Part shown: in pieces, positions 34,520 to 42,777 of the stretch | Position numbering within the stretch: the first letter of the stretch is position 1 | Layout: every line of letters starts with the position of its first letter | DNA from: Methanoregulaceae archaeon UBA467 | GTDB taxonomy: Archaea > Halobacteriota > Methanomicrobia > Methanomicrobiales > Methanospirillaceae | NCBI GenBank assembly: GCA_002503825.1 | Contig: DASP01000003.1 | Location: 1-45,407 of the forward strand | Direction: 5' to 3' | DNA length: 45,407 bases | Position numbers and translations under genes: made by a program | Notes under the pieces: generated by a model | The model's database searches: none | What the model was told of the DNA's origin: nothing | Seen by the model: the letters and a program-made list of their open reading frames with translations, nothing else

Positions 34520-35653
34520 ATGTTCGATCTCGACACCCTGCCAACAATCGATCCTGCGAACAGGATCCACCTCGAACGGTACATCAGACACCTTGAACTG
34601 CGCCAGCTCAGACTTCATACGGTCCGGACCAAGGTGTGGCGAGTATACCCGTTCCTGAAGTGGTATAAGTTCCAGGACGCCAAAACCGTTACGCAAAACG
34701 CCATCGAGGACTACATAATCCATCGGCGCCAGACCGTGAGCCCGTTTACGCTCCAGGGCAATATCCTGGAGCTGAAGATGTTCTACCGCTTTCTCCTCCC
34801 GAAAAAAGAGAAGAAACTTTTTGAAAATATCGTCATCAAGCGGCCCCGCCGCCAGCTCCCCGTGGACCAGCTCATCACCAGGGAGGACCTCTCCCGCATG
34901 ATCGAGGCCTGCGAGATGCCGCGCGACCGGGCACTCTTAATGCTCCTGTGGGACTCCGGGGCCCGGATAACTGAAATTCTCTCGCTGAACATCGGGCACG
35001 TGCAGTTCGACCAGTATGGAGCTGTAATCATCGTGAACGGAAAGACCGGGATGCGGAGGCTGCGCCTGGTCAGTTCGGTCCCGGACCTCCAGATGTGGAT
35101 AAACCTGCACCCGCTTCGAAGCGACAACAACGCCCCGCTCTTCGTGACCAGCCGCAGGTACTCAGGGACCACGCGACGCCTGGACCTCCGGACCGTGGAG
35201 AACAAGCTCACCCACATCGCCGAGGCCTTGCACATCACCAAGCCGGTCCATCCCCACGCTATCCGGCATGCCCGGCTCACCGACCTGGCGCGGAGCACTG
35301 GCGGGCGCCTGGGTCTCAATGAGATGGAGCTCCGCCTGGTCGCCGGGTGGGAACGGAACAGTGCAATGCCAGAGGTCTATGTTCATCTTTCCGGGGCTGA
35401 CGTGGAAAGAAAGGTCCTGGAGAAAGCAGGGGTTCTTACTGACGAAAAGAGCAAGCCGGAAACGACCCTCGAGCCTGTCAAATGTCCCCGGTGCGGGATG
35501 AAAAATTCACACTACTCGCAGTATTGCAGCCAGTGTTCCATGGCCCTGAACAAGAAGGCGGCAATGGATGTGGATGAATCGGTGAAGGAGGCGAAGACCA
35601 GCCCGGATTATCAGGACTTATTAGACCGCCTAAAATCTGATCTTGGACTATGA
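34520..35653 (+). CDS. Tyrosine recombinase/integrase with C-terminal zinc ribbon
   Basis: A 377-residue XerC/D-type integrase. An N-terminal SAM-like core-binding part contains TVSPFTLQGNILELKMFYRFL. The catalytic domain has LLWDSGARITEILSLNIGHV (first Arg), IVNGKTGMRRLRLV (Lys), HPHAIRHARLTDLAR (His-x-x-Arg) and GWERNSAMPEVYVHLSGADV (Tyr nucleophile). A zinc ribbon follows (CPRCGMKNSHYSQYCSQC), common in archaeal integrases of this kind. ATG 34520 has ribosome-binding site GGAGGT. All catalytic residues seem intact, so it may be active. Confidence 0.92.
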   Translation: MFDLDTLPTIDPANRIHLERYIRHLELRQLRLHTVRTKVWRVYPFLKWYKFQDAKTVTQNAIEDYIIHRRQTVSPFTLQGNILELKMFYRFLLPKKEKKLFENIVIKRPRRQLPVDQLITREDLSRMIEACEMPRDRALLMLLWDSGARITEILSLNIGHVQFDQYGAVIIVNGKTGMRRLRLVSSVPDLQMWINLHPLRSDNNAPLFVTSRRYSGTTRRLDLRTVENKLTHIAEALHITKPVHPHAIRHARLTDLARSTGGRLGLNEMELRLVAGWERNSAMPEVYVHLSGADVERKVLEKAGVLTDEKSKPETTLEPVKCPRCGMKNSHYSQYCSQCSMALNKKAAMDVDESVKEAKTSPDYQDLLDRLKSDLGL

Positions 35654-35689
35654 TCATAATTTTGGAAGGGCATACCCCTGCACAATGAA

Positions 35690-35721
35690 ATTTTTTGTCT
35701 GGTTATAACCTGACAAAAAAT
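35690..35721. repeat. 32-bp near-perfect palindrome upstream of the DUF4143 gene
   Basis: The left arm ATTTTTTGTC, spacer T, centre GGTTATAACC, spacer T, and right arm GACAAAAAAT give a palindrome with one mismatched pair. It sits between the integrase stop and the DUF4143 start, with a TATA-like GATTTATGA just after it. It could be an operator for a dimeric regulator or, with its T-run, a terminator. An outer imperfect pair (GGCATACCC and GGGTATAGCC) flanks it. Confidence 0.6.
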
Positions 35722-35755
35722 AGATTTATGACAGGGTATAGCCTTACAATATAGT

Positions 35756-37045
35756 GTGACCACGCTCTTTGAAATTCTCACCTCATTAAACCCCTGGTGG
35801 ACCGGACAGGAGTTCGAGACCGGGAAACCCCGGGTTACCTATTTCTCGAAAATTCAACGGTATTTGAATACTGATGAAATCATCGTACTGAGTGGAGTGA
35901 GACGATCCGGGAAAACCACACTGCTTTTTCAGACGATCAAGTATCTTATCGAAGACCGGAATGTCCCTCCCCGGAGCATTCTCTTCGTGAACTGCGACGA
36001 GCCGGAAATCTCCGGCATGGAGAATCCTCTTTCAAAAGTCATCGACAGCTACCGAAAAGAAATCCCCTCCGACGGACCAATATACCTTGTCTTTGATGAG
36101 ATCCAAAGCATCGAGGGGTGGGAAAGAACAATAAAAGCACTTTACGACCGGAAAAAATACAAAATAATCATTTCAGGCTCTTCTTCGTATCTCCTCGACT
36201 CCCAATTATCAACACTCCTTTCAGGGCGTTATTTTACCATACCTGTTTTCCCTCTCGACTTTCGGGAATTTCTCTCCTTCCAGGGGATCACCGTTTCCGG
36301 GGACCCGGTTGAACTCACAACCAGGAGATACGAGATCCTTACTCATTTGAAACGATACCTGCGCGAAGGAGGATTTCCCATTGTCGTGCTGCAAGAAGAT
36401 GAATCAATAAAAAACGATTATCTCATGGCCTATTACGACAGCATCGTATACCGGGATATTATCCGGGTCAATGAGATACGGAACCAGAAAGCACTGGCCG
36501 AACTCCTTCATTACCTTTTCACGAATTTTACGGGCGCTTATTCGTATCGCCGGTTGAAGGATCTGCTCGGAATAGACCTCAATGCAGTCCAGGACTATAT
36601 TCATTTTGCAGAGATGGCAAAAATCCTCTTCGAGATTAACCACTTTGCATACTCCGTGCAGGCACAAAAACGACCAAACCGAAAGATCTACTGTATTGAT
36701 AATGGTCTGCGAAACGCGGTAGCGTTCCGGTTTTCTGAAGACGAGGGCAAATTATCCGAAAACCTCGTATTTATTGAATTATTGCGGTCCGGAACCCGTC
36801 CGTACTATTGGAAAAAGAAAAAGGAAGTCGACTTTGTGATTAAACACCAGGATACTCTTCTCACGGCGATCAATGTCTCGTACACGGATTCGATTCCGGA
36901 GAGAGAGACAGATGGTTTGGAAGAATTTAAACGAGAATTCGGTGAAAAAGTGAAAGAATTGATCGTCCTTACAAAAGATACAGATGGGGAGGAGAACGGA
37001 ATAAAATTCATTCCTCTCTGGAGATGGCTCCTTATTAAAAAATAA
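35756..37045 (+). CDS. AAA-type ATP-binding protein with DUF4143 domain
   Basis: A 429-residue protein starting with GTG. Walker A is LSGVRRSGKTTLLFQTIKYL (about residues 42-61) and Walker B IYLVFDEIQSIEGWERTIKAL (about 104-124); the sensor KIIISGSSSYLL follows. The C-terminal DUF4143 part has KRPNRKIYCIDNGLRNAVAF, LSENLVFIELLRSG and PYYWKKKKEVDFVI, a restriction-endonuclease-like fold. These ATPases are numerous in archaeal accessory DNA; the function is poorly known. A TATA-like GATTTATGA lies about 30 bases upstream, so the message may be leaderless. Confidence 0.9.
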   Translation: MTTLFEILTSLNPWWTGQEFETGKPRVTYFSKIQRYLNTDEIIVLSGVRRSGKTTLLFQTIKYLIEDRNVPPRSILFVNCDEPEISGMENPLSKVIDSYRKEIPSDGPIYLVFDEIQSIEGWERTIKALYDRKKYKIIISGSSSYLLDSQLSTLLSGRYFTIPVFPLDFREFLSFQGITVSGDPVELTTRRYEILTHLKRYLREGGFPIVVLQEDESIKNDYLMAYYDSIVYRDIIRVNEIRNQKALAELLHYLFTNFTGAYSYRRLKDLLGIDLNAVQDYIHFAEMAKILFEINHFAYSVQAQKRPNRKIYCIDNGLRNAVAFRFSEDEGKLSENLVFIELLRSGTRPYYWKKKKEVDFVIKHQDTLLTAINVSYTDSIPERETDGLEEFKREFGEKVKELIVLTKDTDGEENGIKFIPLWRWLLIKK

Positions 37046-37265
37046 TGTGAAATATTTGATAATTCCATTTTTTGTGTTCTTCAATAGCATACGGTATCAC
37101 GTCACATTTTTCCTCTCACAATCACTCATGGTTCAAATCCCCGGTCCTTCCCCCTTTCACCCCCCGGACTTCACCCTTTTCTCCTCCTCCATCCTGACCT
37201 AGTCTCCGTGCAGCATGGCCTCCCAGCCTTTCAATTCCGGATGTCGTTCTGCACAGGAGAAATCT

Positions 37266-37400
37266 ATGAAAGAAATATCCCAGGAAACCCTGGACCACAT
37301 CCCGGACCCGATCGCAAAGCTGGTCTGGGAGAAATGGATCGCCGAAGGAAAATCACGACTCATTCCGTCCGAGGTGAAGAAATGCACCGCGAGCGGATAG
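37266..37400 (+). CDS. Candidate 44-residue protein
   Basis: An ORF beginning MKEISQETLDHIPDPIAKLV with Trp-rich helix WEKWIAEGK and a Lys/Ser tail. A consensus ribosome-binding site AGGAG lies seven bases before the ATG. It is soluble and helical with no family match. The frame opens at 37215, but the site favours 37266. A second possible frame overlaps its end (ATG 37382, stop 37597), which I do not support as a gene. Confidence 0.45.
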   Translation: MKEISQETLDHIPDPIAKLVWEKWIAEGKSRLIPSEVKKCTASG

Positions 37401-37539
37401 ACGGCAGCTCCCCCCACGAACCAGGCTTCACTGACCGGGAGGAAGAGACTGCCACCAGATCATCGTCGAACAACACAATAAGCTCAACGCCCACGGTGAG
37501 GAGAGAGACCGGACCGGTCCCCCTCTTCCTCATCCCCCA

Positions 37540-37870
37540 GGCCATCTCGATCGAGCTCCGGCAGGAGGGAATGGACCCCTTCGGGCCAGGTCGGTGAGCC
37601 GATGACCTGCAGACCGACCGGTTGACCTCCAAGAGGGGAAAGCGAACGAAGTGAGCGGCCGAACTGGAGAGTCAAGCCCTGTCGGGTCGTCATCATATGA
37701 GGATGAACCAGGACCAGCGAAGCGGGGGCCGCCACCGAACGCAGTGAGGGCGTCGCCGGAGCGGAGTGTTAGCAGGACCCGATCAACCCTCCCGCAGGGC
37801 GAGCCATCGATGCGAGGGTTCCTCAAAGAGGATATCCGCCCGGGAAGTAAAGTTTGCCAGGCTGGCCCAG
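37540..37870. repeat. GC-rich structured non-coding block, first copy of shared repeat
   Basis: This stretch has many short complementary segments: GGTCGGT with ACCGACC, CCTC-caa-GAGG, and AACCCTC with GAGGGTT. The part 37609-37676 recurs at 39094-39162: both begin GCAGACCGACC and contain AGCGAACGAAGTGAGCGGCC. The MNT frame is open across it, but the predicted residues are unlike protein. It could be a structured RNA or decayed repeat DNA. Confidence 0.55.
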
Positions 37871-37965
37871 GTCCTCTCCGCCCTTTACCCTTCACATTCC
37901 GAAGAGAAACGCCAGCCGGATGGTGTGCTGGCCAGGAAGAAATCGATGGGGGTGCAATCAAAATT

Positions 37966-38026
37966 GTTTCAGTTTCAGAAACAAATTATTTCTATTTTGG
38001 AAACAAATCGTTTCTCGATCAGAAAC
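37966..38026 (+). promoter_or_regulatory. Twin GTTTC-N7-GAAAC operators before the MNT gene
   Basis: Two inverted repeats with identical arms and spacer length lie at 37966-37982 and 38010-38026, their centres 44 bases apart, and a lone GAAAC half-site lies between. The second ends two bases before ATG 38029. The gene product has a winged-helix domain, so autoregulation of the toxin-antitoxin pair is the simplest reading. Confidence 0.65.
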
Positions 38027-38028
38027 AA

Positions 38029-38598
38029 ATGAAGAAAAGAGAATCTATTATACTGCTACCAGAACTCTTCAAATCGGACGACCGGGTGCGAATCCTCCGA
38101 CATGTATCCGAGAGGAAGAGTGTTACCGTTCAGTCCACCGCAGAGGCTACCGGGGTCTCAAAGCCGGTTGTCTCCCGCTACCTGAATGTGCTCAGAGAAC
38201 AGGGATTGTGCGAACGCACCGGGAGGAAGATTTCATGGGTGCAATCCCCTCGCGGATCTGCAGTCAAACGGTTCCTGAATGTTGTGCTCCTCGATGAACA
38301 CATCCCATCTCCTGAATGGGCAAAGGGGATCGGCATCTATGGCTCCTGGGCCCGGGGCACGAACACCACCGAGAGCGATCTCGATCTCTGGATACTGGTA
38401 GATACGTATTCCCAGGACCTTGCGTTCCAGGTCGCAGAATTCCAGCATACACTTGCGCATGCCCTGGGATGTGAAGTCCACACACTCATCCTCACCACAG
38501 AAAAAGTGAGTGAACTCTCACGCAAAGATGCTCCATTCTATGCAGAATTCATAAAAGACTACGTTGTAATACGGGGTGAAGGGATTGACAAAGCTTGA
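38029..38598 (+). CDS. HTH-MNT antitoxin: winged helix plus minimal nucleotidyltransferase
   Basis: A 189-residue protein. The N-terminal part is a winged helix (LFKSDDRVRILRHVSERKSV then GVSKPVVSRYLNVLREQGL). The C-terminal part is a minimal nucleotidyltransferase: GIYGSWARGTNTTESDLDLW carries the GSxxxG and DxD catalytic pattern. Such proteins neutralise HEPN toxins, in studied cases by AMPylation of the toxin. The start is placed at ATG 38029; the open frame to 37651 runs through the structured repeat. It overlaps the HEPN gene by 23 bases. Confidence 0.86.
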   Translation: MKKRESIILLPELFKSDDRVRILRHVSERKSVTVQSTAEATGVSKPVVSRYLNVLREQGLCERTGRKISWVQSPRGSAVKRFLNVVLLDEHIPSPEWAKGIGIYGSWARGTNTTESDLDLWILVDTYSQDLAFQVAEFQHTLAHALGCEVHTLILTTEKVSELSRKDAPFYAEFIKDYVVIRGEGIDKA

Positions 38599-39022
38599 AG
38601 AATGTTTCGAAGACGGGAAATTACAGACGGTTCCACCATCCGAAGAAAAAGCACGGGAATCCCTGCGTGCCGCACAGGAAAATTTGTATGAAGCACAGGA
38701 AGCAGCCAAAGGCGGATTATTCCGTGCAGCCACCAACAGCACCTACGTAGCGATCTTCCATGCCGCCCGGGCCATTCTCTTCCGCGATGGCATCCGGGAG
38801 AAAAGCCACTTCTGTCTGGAACAGTATCTGAATACCTATGTGGCATCCGGGAAATTGGAATCGAAATGGGTCGCTTTCTTTGCCAGTCAGCGGAGCAAAC
38901 GGGATGTCAACCAGTACGGTTTTGAACCCCCGGCAACCAGAGAAGAGCTCGATGTATCCATCCAATTGGCCGCACAGTTTATCGATCGAATGGACTCACT
39001 CCTGAATACGGGTTCGGGATAA
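38576..39022 (+). CDS. HEPN-domain toxin
   Basis: A 148-residue helical protein. It starts with GTG inside the MNT gene. HEPN features: EKARESLRAAQENLYEAQEA, then GLFRAATNSTYVAIFHAARAILF with a Tyr/Phe-rich helix, then REKSHFCLEQYLNTYV, where an Arg and His stand near each other as in the RxxxxH ribonuclease site, though with shorter spacing than the common RX4-6H. The partner MNT upstream makes this a type VII toxin-antitoxin system. Whether the RNase site is intact is uncertain. Confidence 0.82.
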   Translation: MKGLTKLEECFEDGKLQTVPPSEEKARESLRAAQENLYEAQEAAKGGLFRAATNSTYVAIFHAARAILFRDGIREKSHFCLEQYLNTYVASGKLESKWVAFFASQRSKRDVNQYGFEPPATREELDVSIQLAAQFIDRMDSLLNTGSG

Positions 39023-39080
39023 TAACGGTCCAAAAATTGTAAATCCTTGATATATTATTATTACCTGCCGGCCCAGGGTT

Positions 39081-39180
39081 TGCACCGGGGGACGCAGACC
39101 GACCGCTCCACCTGGCAGACGGTGAGAGCGAACGAAGTGAGCGGCCGGCTGGCAGAGTGAAGTTGTCGGTCTGCGGTGCA
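39081..39180. repeat. Large hairpin element with 16-bp arms
   Basis: The left arm TGCACCG (39081-39087) plus CAGACCGAC (39095-39103) pairs with the right arm at 39165-39180; the only defect is a seven-base bulge on the left. Inside, CGCTC and GAGCG form a second stem. It includes the second copy of the block seen at 37609-37676. The shape suggests a transcribed structured RNA or a recombination site. Confidence 0.55.
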
Positions 39181-39267
39181 ACGGCTCACCGAACTGGCCG
39201 ACAGGCCTCCATCCGACAGACTGCCGACCTCAGGGAGGAGGAGCTTGGCCCGGAGGGTTAGGAGAGA

Positions 39268-39289
39268 GGGGGATGCTTGCCCATCCCCC
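39268..39289. repeat. Perfect 8-bp GC-rich hairpin
   Basis: GGGGGATG, six-base loop, CATCCCCC. No T-run follows, so it is not a simple terminator. It belongs to the structured stretch 39060-39620, which also holds GCCG-gtta-CGGC near 39340. Confidence 0.55.
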
Positions 39290-39411
39290 GGCGTGACGAA
39301 AAGGCGGGGCGAGTATGGCCGCAGCGGCCCGAGCGACTGCCGGTTACGGCACGCTTCAGCGGGTCGTCGTGCAGGAGCGAGTCATTGAGCGTCTGTGGAT
39401 TTCGATACACA

Positions 39412-39614
39412 GCGACGAACAGTCTGCATCAGCAGTCTGTGAGGAGCGTGAGGGGAGCAGGCGATGCGAAGTGAGTGAAACGAGCGAGTATGGGCGTCAT
39501 CGTATCAAGTGTGAACCGGGAGAAGCAGCAGCCTCACGCTGTGAGTGCAGGGAGAAGGGAGCACCGGACGTCAGGAGGAGCGGACCGGCGACCGGAGCGA
39601 ACAAGGTGGGGTGT
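39412..39614 (+). repeat. Dispersed foldable repeat, copy A (203 bp)
   Basis: It begins GCGACGAACAGTCTGC, continues with a direct duplication of CAGTCTG, and ends with CGGAGCGAACAAGGTGGGG and two bases. The first 55-60 bases and last 70-80 bases match copy C at 44405-44603; copy B (40299-40422) lacks the middle. The middle can form a stem (GGCGATG with CATCGT). CTCAC-gc-GTGAG near its right half is also a hairpin. All copies have the same orientation. Confidence 0.8.
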
Positions 39615-39739
39615 TTGGATGAAAGCGACAAAATGAAGATTATTTCTATTAGACAAGAATTTTGGTACGGATTTTCGAGTTTTGTTATCTACTTTTTTAA
39701 CCCGGGCAATTATAATATTTTAAATATCATTTAGATCTT

Positions 39740-39756
39740 AATTCCACCGTGGAATT
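39740..39756. promoter_or_regulatory. 17-bp perfect palindrome before secreted-protein gene
   Basis: AATTCCAC, central C, GTGGAATT, ending three bases before ATG 39760. An AT-rich TATA-like stretch (ATTATAATATTTTAAATATC) lies at about 39708-39728. The position over the start suggests an operator for a dimeric repressor or a translation-blocking hairpin. Confidence 0.55.
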
Positions 39757-39759
39757 AGA

Positions 39760-40239
39760 ATGAAAATCTGGCCTCTTATTTCAGTATTTTTCATAGTAAC
39801 ACTCGTATGTGCGCCGGTTCTCGCGATCAGTGCGAGCGAACTGATTTCGAGCCATCGCTCGGGCTCGTCTTCTCTCATCAATATCCCGACAAGAATCCCG
39901 TCGGTAACACCGACCGCTACACCGATACCTCAGGTTTCCGTCACACCGCTTCCTACGCAAGATATTTCGTCCATCTTCAATAGGTTCTCGAATAAGCGTA
40001 TATTCGTCATGCCAACATTAGAACCCAAGGTAACCCCGACACAAACCTACACTCAAATTAAATTTCTTTCCTGCCCACCCGCCAAGCCCGTTGGAGAATT
40101 GCATCATGTCATGTGCTCATGTGAAGCCCCTGATTGTATCGATCCCAAAACAGGGTGGCCTTACCCGATTGGAGAGGATATAGCAGGAAGACTGTTCATC
40201 GTAAAGGAAGGTTGCCCTGCGATATGGGCCGATGAATAA
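39760..40239 (+). CDS. Secreted Pro/Thr-rich protein of unknown function
   Basis: A 159-residue exported protein. Signal peptide MKIWPLISVFFIVTLVCAPV ends at about LAISA. A Pro/Thr/Val-rich linker (about residues 45-68) follows, then a Cys-bearing end: FLSCPPAKPVGELHHVMCSC, EAPDCIDPKTGWPYPIGED and GCPAIW. Five cysteines could hold a small disulfide or metal domain. It is more AT-rich than the core genes to the left. It lies alone between repeat copies A and B and has no family match. Confidence 0.65.
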   Translation: MKIWPLISVFFIVTLVCAPVLAISASELISSHRSGSSSLINIPTRIPSVTPTATPIPQVSVTPLPTQDISSIFNRFSNKRIFVMPTLEPKVTPTQTYTQIKFLSCPPAKPVGELHHVMCSCEAPDCIDPKTGWPYPIGEDIAGRLFIVKEGCPAIWADE

Positions 40240-40298
40240 TGATGATTGGCATTCACATCGCTTGGAGGAACTTACTGGGAATTGTGCGGGCTCACGGG

Positions 40299-40422
40299 CA
40301 GTCTGCATCAGCAGTCTGTGAGGAGCGTGAGGGGAGCAGGCCCACGCTGTGAGTGAAGGGAGAAGGGAGCACCGGACGCCTGGAGGAGCGGACCCGCGAC
40401 CGGAGCGAACAAGGTGGGGCGT
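40299..40422 (+). repeat. Dispersed foldable repeat, copy B (124 bp, internally deleted)
   Basis: It opens with CAGTCTGCATCAGCAGTCTG, goes straight to CCACGCTGTGAGTG (bases missing between, compared with A and C), and ends CGGAGCGAACAAGGTGGGGC. The near identity at both ends with copies A and C and a missing middle indicates recent relationship. Confidence 0.8.
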
Positions 40423-40479
40423 CTGATTGAAATCAGAATAAGCATTCTTGAACTTTTGGCTTAAAACCAAAAATAAAAA

Positions 40480-41082
40480 TTAAAAATTTGTGGGGATGAA
40501 TTTCACAGGGTCTGCCAAACAGAATGAAGTTCCTGTTTCATCAATCGCGATGTTATAAAATTTCCCGGCGAACGGATAGATGCCCAGGATGAAATTCACT
40601 TCGCCGATCGGACTATACGGAGGACTAAATATTGGTTCGGGCGTATCCCGTAAATTGATGGGAGCTGAGGAAACGAAGGACCGTCCTGAAACGCGTTCGT
40701 ACAGGTCCGACAGGGTTCCTGCAGTACCGACGACAGAAGGCGACACGCTTCCGGACTGAAGACGATCTTCCCCGATGAGTGGAGCACCTACGAATCCCGG
40801 GGTCAGGTAATAACTCAGGTAGTAGTTGTTGTATGCCTCGGAAGAATGGGTTTTCGCGGTTTCCGCCGCGATTAAGCTGGGAGAAGTAGAGGTAATGACC
40901 TGTGGGTCCCCACCTCCCGAAGAGAACACTACGTCTACTGAGGTACCCGGTGTGATGGATTCAACGTACTTGGGAAGGTCATCCGCGGCCACTGCCGTTA
41001 TACATACGATACTCGTAAAAATTAGAACCAGGATGGGGATGACAATTTCTCCTATTTTAGGATATTTTCGGGTAATATTCAT
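40480..41082 (-). CDS. Secreted protein of unknown function
   Basis: A 200-residue exported protein: signal peptide GEIVIPILVLIFTSIVCITA cleaved near AVAAD. The mature part is rich in Ser, Tyr and Pro: YNNYYLSYYLTPGFVGAPLI, SGRSFVSSAPINLRDTPEPI, then FILGIYPFAGKFYNIAID. A single Cys is near the end. There is no known family. Ribosome-binding site GGAAGTG precedes the ATG. It is divergent from the secreted operon starting at 41596; the palindromes at 41187-41216 lie between them. Confidence 0.7.
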   Translation of the reverse strand: MNITRKYPKIGEIVIPILVLIFTSIVCITAVAADDLPKYVESITPGTSVDVVFSSGGGDPQVITSTSPSLIAAETAKTHSSEAYNNYYLSYYLTPGFVGAPLIGEDRLQSGSVSPSVVGTAGTLSDLYERVSGRSFVSSAPINLRDTPEPIFSPPYSPIGEVNFILGIYPFAGKFYNIAIDETGTSFCLADPVKFIPTNF

Positions 41083-41595
41083 ATATTCACTTCCTTTAAC
41101 TAAACCCCCTCTTGAGATCGGATGATGCTAACTTTCTGGGACTCAGTTGTTTTGGTATAAAAACCCAACATTATATAAATATATTCGATATATTTTGTTC
41201 AATATATCATTGAACATCACTCCTGTGTTTCATGCGTTTTTACAGCATTTTGCCCTCATCATGGCTAACATCCGACAGAATTTTTGTCAAAACTCACGAA
41301 CACTTCCAGGCGTCACCCCCCATCGGAGCGGTCCTTCCTCCTCGATCACCATTCAGGAATAACAGGGGAACTACCGGAAAAGGCTGGCGGATCCGGGACA
41401 GGGTCGCGAAGAAGCAATGCATGCAACCTCCCGGTTAAATCAGTTAAATTCAAAGATAAGGGCTATGGGAAAGTATTTTGCATATTGAATACAAGTGATG
41501 AAATAGAAGCGCGAGGTCCGTCCGCACCGGTGCCGGGACCTTGATGCTGACAATATGAGACCAATACTATCATTCAGAATAATGGGGGAAATAGA
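41083..41595. other. Intergenic region of the divergent secreted-protein genes
   Basis: It contains the overlapping palindromes listed separately and AT-rich TATA-like DNA at 41168-41185. The rest holds short frames without signal peptides or family-like sequence. A G-rich ribosome-binding site (GGGGGAAA) precedes ATG 41596. Confidence 0.4.
41187..41216. promoter_or_regulatory. Two overlapping perfect inverted repeats
   Basis: GATATATT-N6-AATATATC at 41187-41208 and TGTTCAAT-N5-ATTGAACA at 41196-41216 share bases and are each perfect 8+8. They sit in the divergent promoter region of the 200-residue and 393-residue secreted proteins, so they are likely operator sites, or alternative RNA hairpins if transcribed. 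Confidence 0.6.
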
Positions 41596-42777
41596 ATGAA
41601 AACGAACCGAATAACAATTCTGTCGATTGCAATCGCATTTACGATCCTACTAATTATCATCCCCGTCAGCGCCGAACAGCTCAGCACCACAACGCCGGAC
41701 GGAAAATATTCCAATCCCTATCCGGACAAAGTGTTCGGGGAACAATTCCGAAGCCCGGAGAGACCCTGGGTTAGCGGGTATGGGGTTGGAGACGAAGGCC
41801 CAACCTGGAGCGTTAAATGGACTTTTATAATTTGCCTCACGGATGAACAAAGTGAGCAACTGCACGAATGGATGTTCACCGATTGGGATATGCCGCTCAT
41901 CGATGCCTTAACTCAGTTGGTGCCGGAACAGGTAGCAGAATTGCCCGAAGACCTCGTGCAATACTTATACGACCATCCCTACATCACTGTATATAATCGA
42001 CCCCAGCCCCCCTGCTGGAGCAACCCCGGCAACGGTGATACATGGGTGGATCCTTGCGGTACAGTAGTCCCACTGGGGGACGTTCCGATGGTTATTAAAG
42101 ATGGCATCAATTACCAAGGGGTCTCTCTCTACGACGACATCAATACCTACGAGTATACCGACGAAGTAAAAATGCATCTTGCGAACCTTGGGTTATCACC
42201 CGATGCCCAAACAGCCGATATTACTATCATTACATCGATTCCGAACGGTCGCTATACCATAACGATTCAGGCGAATACTCCTGATGGCACACTAAAGAGC
42301 TGGACATTCAGGAAAGAGTCGGACGGAACATGGATCGATGTGAATACGCGGTTGCAGATGAATGAGGACATGCAATATGTACTTGCAGCATGGAGATATG
42401 TGGACCCTCCAACAAAATCCGGCACGCCAGTATTACAAGTCCAACCCATGAACGCGTTCGACGTAGCAGCCCAGTCAAAGACCGTCACCTCCTCATCATC
42501 CGGAACCCTCGCGAACACGCTGCTCTCGCATACAGGGACGTCGAAGCTTTCCAGAGTGAACCTCGCCTCCATAGCCAGGACCAGAGCGACCACCACCTCG
42601 ACCGCTTCCACGGCCTCGCTCGTATCGCAGGACAAAGTATCTTCTGTCAGTGAGATCACAAAGGGCGGGAACTTCGACATGGCATCGTTCGCAGCTTCGT
42701 ACCGGAGCGGCGGTATAACGACGGCATCGAAGGGCTTCGGGTCCGATGTCCTGGCGGCACGGGGGATTGGGGGATGA
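41596..42777 (+). CDS. Secreted protein of unknown function, first gene of the secreted operon
   Basis: A 393-residue exported protein: signal peptide RITILSIAIAFTILLIIIPV cleaved near SAEQ. The N-terminal domain has Trp/Pro-rich stretches (SPERPWVSGYGVGDEGPTW, WMFTDWDMPLIDAL) and a Cys pair (PPCWSNPGNGDTWVDPCGT). A beta-rich middle follows (ADITIITSIPNGRYTITIQA), then a Ser/Thr-rich tail of about 120 residues ending GFGSDVLAARGIGG. I find no family. The stop overlaps the ATG of the next gene. Confidence 0.7.
   Translation: MKTNRITILSIAIAFTILLIIIPVSAEQLSTTTPDGKYSNPYPDKVFGEQFRSPERPWVSGYGVGDEGPTWSVKWTFIICLTDEQSEQLHEWMFTDWDMPLIDALTQLVPEQVAELPEDLVQYLYDHPYITVYNRPQPPCWSNPGNGDTWVDPCGTVVPLGDVPMVIKDGINYQGVSLYDDINTYEYTDEVKMHLANLGLSPDAQTADITIITSIPNGRYTITIQANTPDGTLKSWTFRKESDGTWIDVNTRLQMNEDMQYVLAAWRYVDPPTKSGTPVLQVQPMNAFDVAAQSKTVTSSSSGTLANTLLSHTGTSKLSRVNLASIARTRATTTSTASTASLVSQDKVSSVSEITKGGNFDMASFAASYRSGGITTASKGFGSDVLAARGIGG

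Noticed and set aside
37382..37597. A 71-codon ORF with a fair ribosome-binding site after the 44-residue ORF
   Set aside because: Composition (Ser/Thr/Arg/Pro runs) and its run into the structured repeat block look non-coding; no family resemblance. Kept only as a remark.
37651..38028. 126-codon N-terminal extension of the MNT protein
   Set aside because: It crosses GC-rich repeat DNA and the operator pair; the winged-helix domain begins right at ATG 38029.
39176..39734. Several ORFs of 60-140 codons across the repeat region
   Set aside because: They overlap hairpins and repeat copy A, have low-complexity Arg/Gly/Ser-rich translations and no ribosome-binding sites.
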